A stretch of DNA of 5,130 nucleotides, from NCBI GenBank assembly GCA_948505485.1, contig CAOPQH010000091.1, forward strand, positions 1 to 5,130, written 5' to 3'. Below are positions 4,032-5,130 of the stretch, piece after piece (the stretch's first letter is position 1; each line of letters begins with the position of its first letter). This stretch comes from an uncultured Clostridia bacterium (GTDB taxonomy: Bacteria > Bacillota > Clostridia > TANB77 > CAG-508). The notes under the pieces are model-generated. The model was given only the letters and a program-made list of their open reading frames with translations, ran no database searches and had not been told where the DNA came from. The position numbers and the translations under genes were made by a program.

Positions 4032-4943
4032 TTATTCTATAATGTCGTAAAAATTTTTAAATTCATATCCTTGATCTCTTAAAAATTGTATTATATGTGG
4101 TAATGCTTCATATGTAGCTTGTTTATCCCCTGCATCATGCATTAATATAACCAAACTATTTCTATTAGTTGATGTCTTTTGTAATTCTTGCATCATTGCT
4201 TCTACTGTTGTTTTTCCTTCTGCATCACCAGTCATACAATTCCAATCAATTTGTACTATAGAATTATCATTTAATAATTGTGCTGCTTGTGATTTTATAT
4301 TTGCGTATCTTCCTCCCCACTTACCTCCTGGAAATCTAAATAAATGTGAATTGTATTTATCATTTTCTATTGCTATTTGAACTGATTGATTTGTCTTATT
4401 AAATTCATCTAATACTGATTGTGGAGAAGTATATATTTGAGAATATTCATGTGAATATCCATGATTTGCAATGTAGTGTCCCTCTTTATATGCCCTTTTT
4501 ACTATATCAGGATATAGGTCAACTCTACTTCCTAAAACAAAAAATGTAGCTTTTATATTTTCTTGTTTCAATAAATCCAATATTGGAGTAGTCACAGTTT
4601 TTGAAGGTCCATCATCAAAAGTAAGAAAGGCTCTTTTGGTTTCAGATTTATATATATTAGACATATTTTGTATACCTTTTTCTGTTAAGCTTGGTAATTT
4701 TCTTGATTTTTCCTTTTGCTTTTTTAGTTGTTCTTGCAAATCTACTTGCATTTCTTCTTGTTGCTGAATCTTTTGTGATAATTTATATTGTTTTAAGTAT
4801 GATTTATAACATTTATTTTTGTTATTATAATTTAGTATTATATTTGATACAAAAATAGCAACAATTAATAAAACTACTATACAAATAGCTATTATAATTG
4901 TTATTCTATTTTTGTACATTCTTTCTATACCTACTAAATCCAT
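4032..4943 (-). CDS. Membrane-anchored polysaccharide deacetylase (NodB family, CE4)
   Basis: All five NodB-homology motifs are present: TFDDGP (108-113), NHGYSH (160-165), RFPGG (203-207), DW (233-234) and LMHD (267-270). By analogy with pneumococcal PgdA, D110 is the catalytic base, D111/H161/H165 bind the metal, and H269 is the catalytic acid. The enzyme removes N-acetyl groups from a polysaccharide such as peptidoglycan GlcNAc; the exact substrate cannot be told. Residues 13-38 form one hydrophobic segment preceded by positive charges, so the protein is anchored with the catalytic domain outside. Residues 45-82 are a Gln/Lys/Glu-rich helical, possibly coiled-coil stalk. Start ATG at 4941-4943 follows AAAGGTGA, which overlaps the metG stop region; a second Met at codon 9 is less well placed. 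Complete, about 30% GC. Second gene of an operon after metG. Confidence 0.95.
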   Translation of the reverse strand: MDLVGIERMYKNRITIIIAICIVVLLIVAIFVSNIILNYNNKNKCYKSYLKQYKLSQKIQQQEEMQVDLQEQLKKQKEKSRKLPSLTEKGIQNMSNIYKSETKRAFLTFDDGPSKTVTTPILDLLKQENIKATFFVLGSRVDLYPDIVKRAYKEGHYIANHGYSHEYSQIYTSPQSVLDEFNKTNQSVQIAIENDKYNSHLFRFPGGKWGGRYANIKSQAAQLLNDNSIVQIDWNCMTGDAEGKTTVEAMMQELQKTSTNRNSLVILMHDAGDKQATYEALPHIIQFLRDQGYEFKNFYDIIE

Positions 4944-4953
4944 AATTTCACCT

Positions 4954-5130
4954 TTATTTTTTCATACCGTTTTTTATATATTCTACTTCTTCTTCTGTAT
5001 TTAGTCTTATAAATAATGGCTCACCTTTTTCAATTACTTTAGCATTCTTAATTTTATTATAACTTTTTAAAGAATTCCAAGATTTTAACTCTTCATCCTC
5101 GATTCCTATTTGCCTTAATATATTATTTGC
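4954..5130 (-). CDS. metG: Methionyl-tRNA synthetase, C-terminal end (partial)
   Basis: The last 58 codons are visible, ending at TAA (4954-4956). The residues ILRQIGIEDEELKSW, then KVIEKGEPLFIRL and EEEVEYIKNGMKK, match the end of the helical anticodon-binding domain of bacterial methionyl-tRNA synthetase, where KGEPLFPR followed by an acidic stretch and EYI is typical (family knowledge). The enzyme charges tRNA-Met in the cytoplasm. The protein ends right after this motif, so it lacks the extra C-terminal tRNA-binding domain (Trbp111-like, about 100 residues) found in many Firmicutes. Ten bases separate it from the deacetylase start, whose ribosome binding site lies in the gap, so the two are very likely co-transcribed. 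Assignment rests on 58 residues only. Confidence 0.82.
   Translation of the reverse strand, partial: ANNILRQIGIEDEELKSWNSLKSYNKIKNAKVIEKGEPLFIRLNTEEEVEYIKNGMKK

Overview
The window is AT-rich bacterial DNA using the standard bacterial code: TGA serves as the stop of both small genes, and TTG starts appear twice. Strong Shine-Dalgarno sites, TTGACA/TATAAT-type promoters, U-tailed hairpin terminators, a TagD-like cytidylyltransferase and a polysaccharide deacetylase point to a low-GC Firmicute, most likely a Clostridia-type anaerobe. I cannot name the species.

Layout, left to right. (1) At 1-65 (-) is the first ~21 codons of a glycerol-3-phosphate cytidylyltransferase-like gene, with a near-perfect promoter at 116-144. 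(2) Two small uncharacterised genes face away from each other: a 131-aa gene at 238-633 (-) and a 67-aa gene at 862-1065 (+). Each has a strong promoter in the shared 228-bp gap and its own terminator. Both are richer in GC than the right half of the window. (3) At 1214-1710 lies a tRNA-Leu(CAA) gene on the minus strand, embedded in repeats. Two 80-bp tandem units, each ending in a copy of the tRNA's first bases, separate its promoter from the gene. Beyond its terminator a 19-bp copy of its 3' end opens a highly structured, non-coding element. (4) At 1711-5130 is a minus-strand operon: the C-terminus of methionyl-tRNA synthetase, then a membrane-anchored polysaccharide deacetylase, then a 765-residue coiled-coil protein I do not recognise, closed by a hairpin that overlaps its stop codon.

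How the genes may work together: the deacetylase and the TagD-like enzyme both belong to cell-envelope metabolism (peptidoglycan or exopolysaccharide modification; teichoic-acid or similar polymer precursors). They lie in different transcription units, so a functional link is inference only. The 765-aa protein is co-transcribed with the deacetylase (23-bp gap), so a cell-surface role is possible but unproven. The most unusual part is the tRNA-Leu neighbourhood, where fragments of both ends of the tRNA are repeated on either side of the intact gene.
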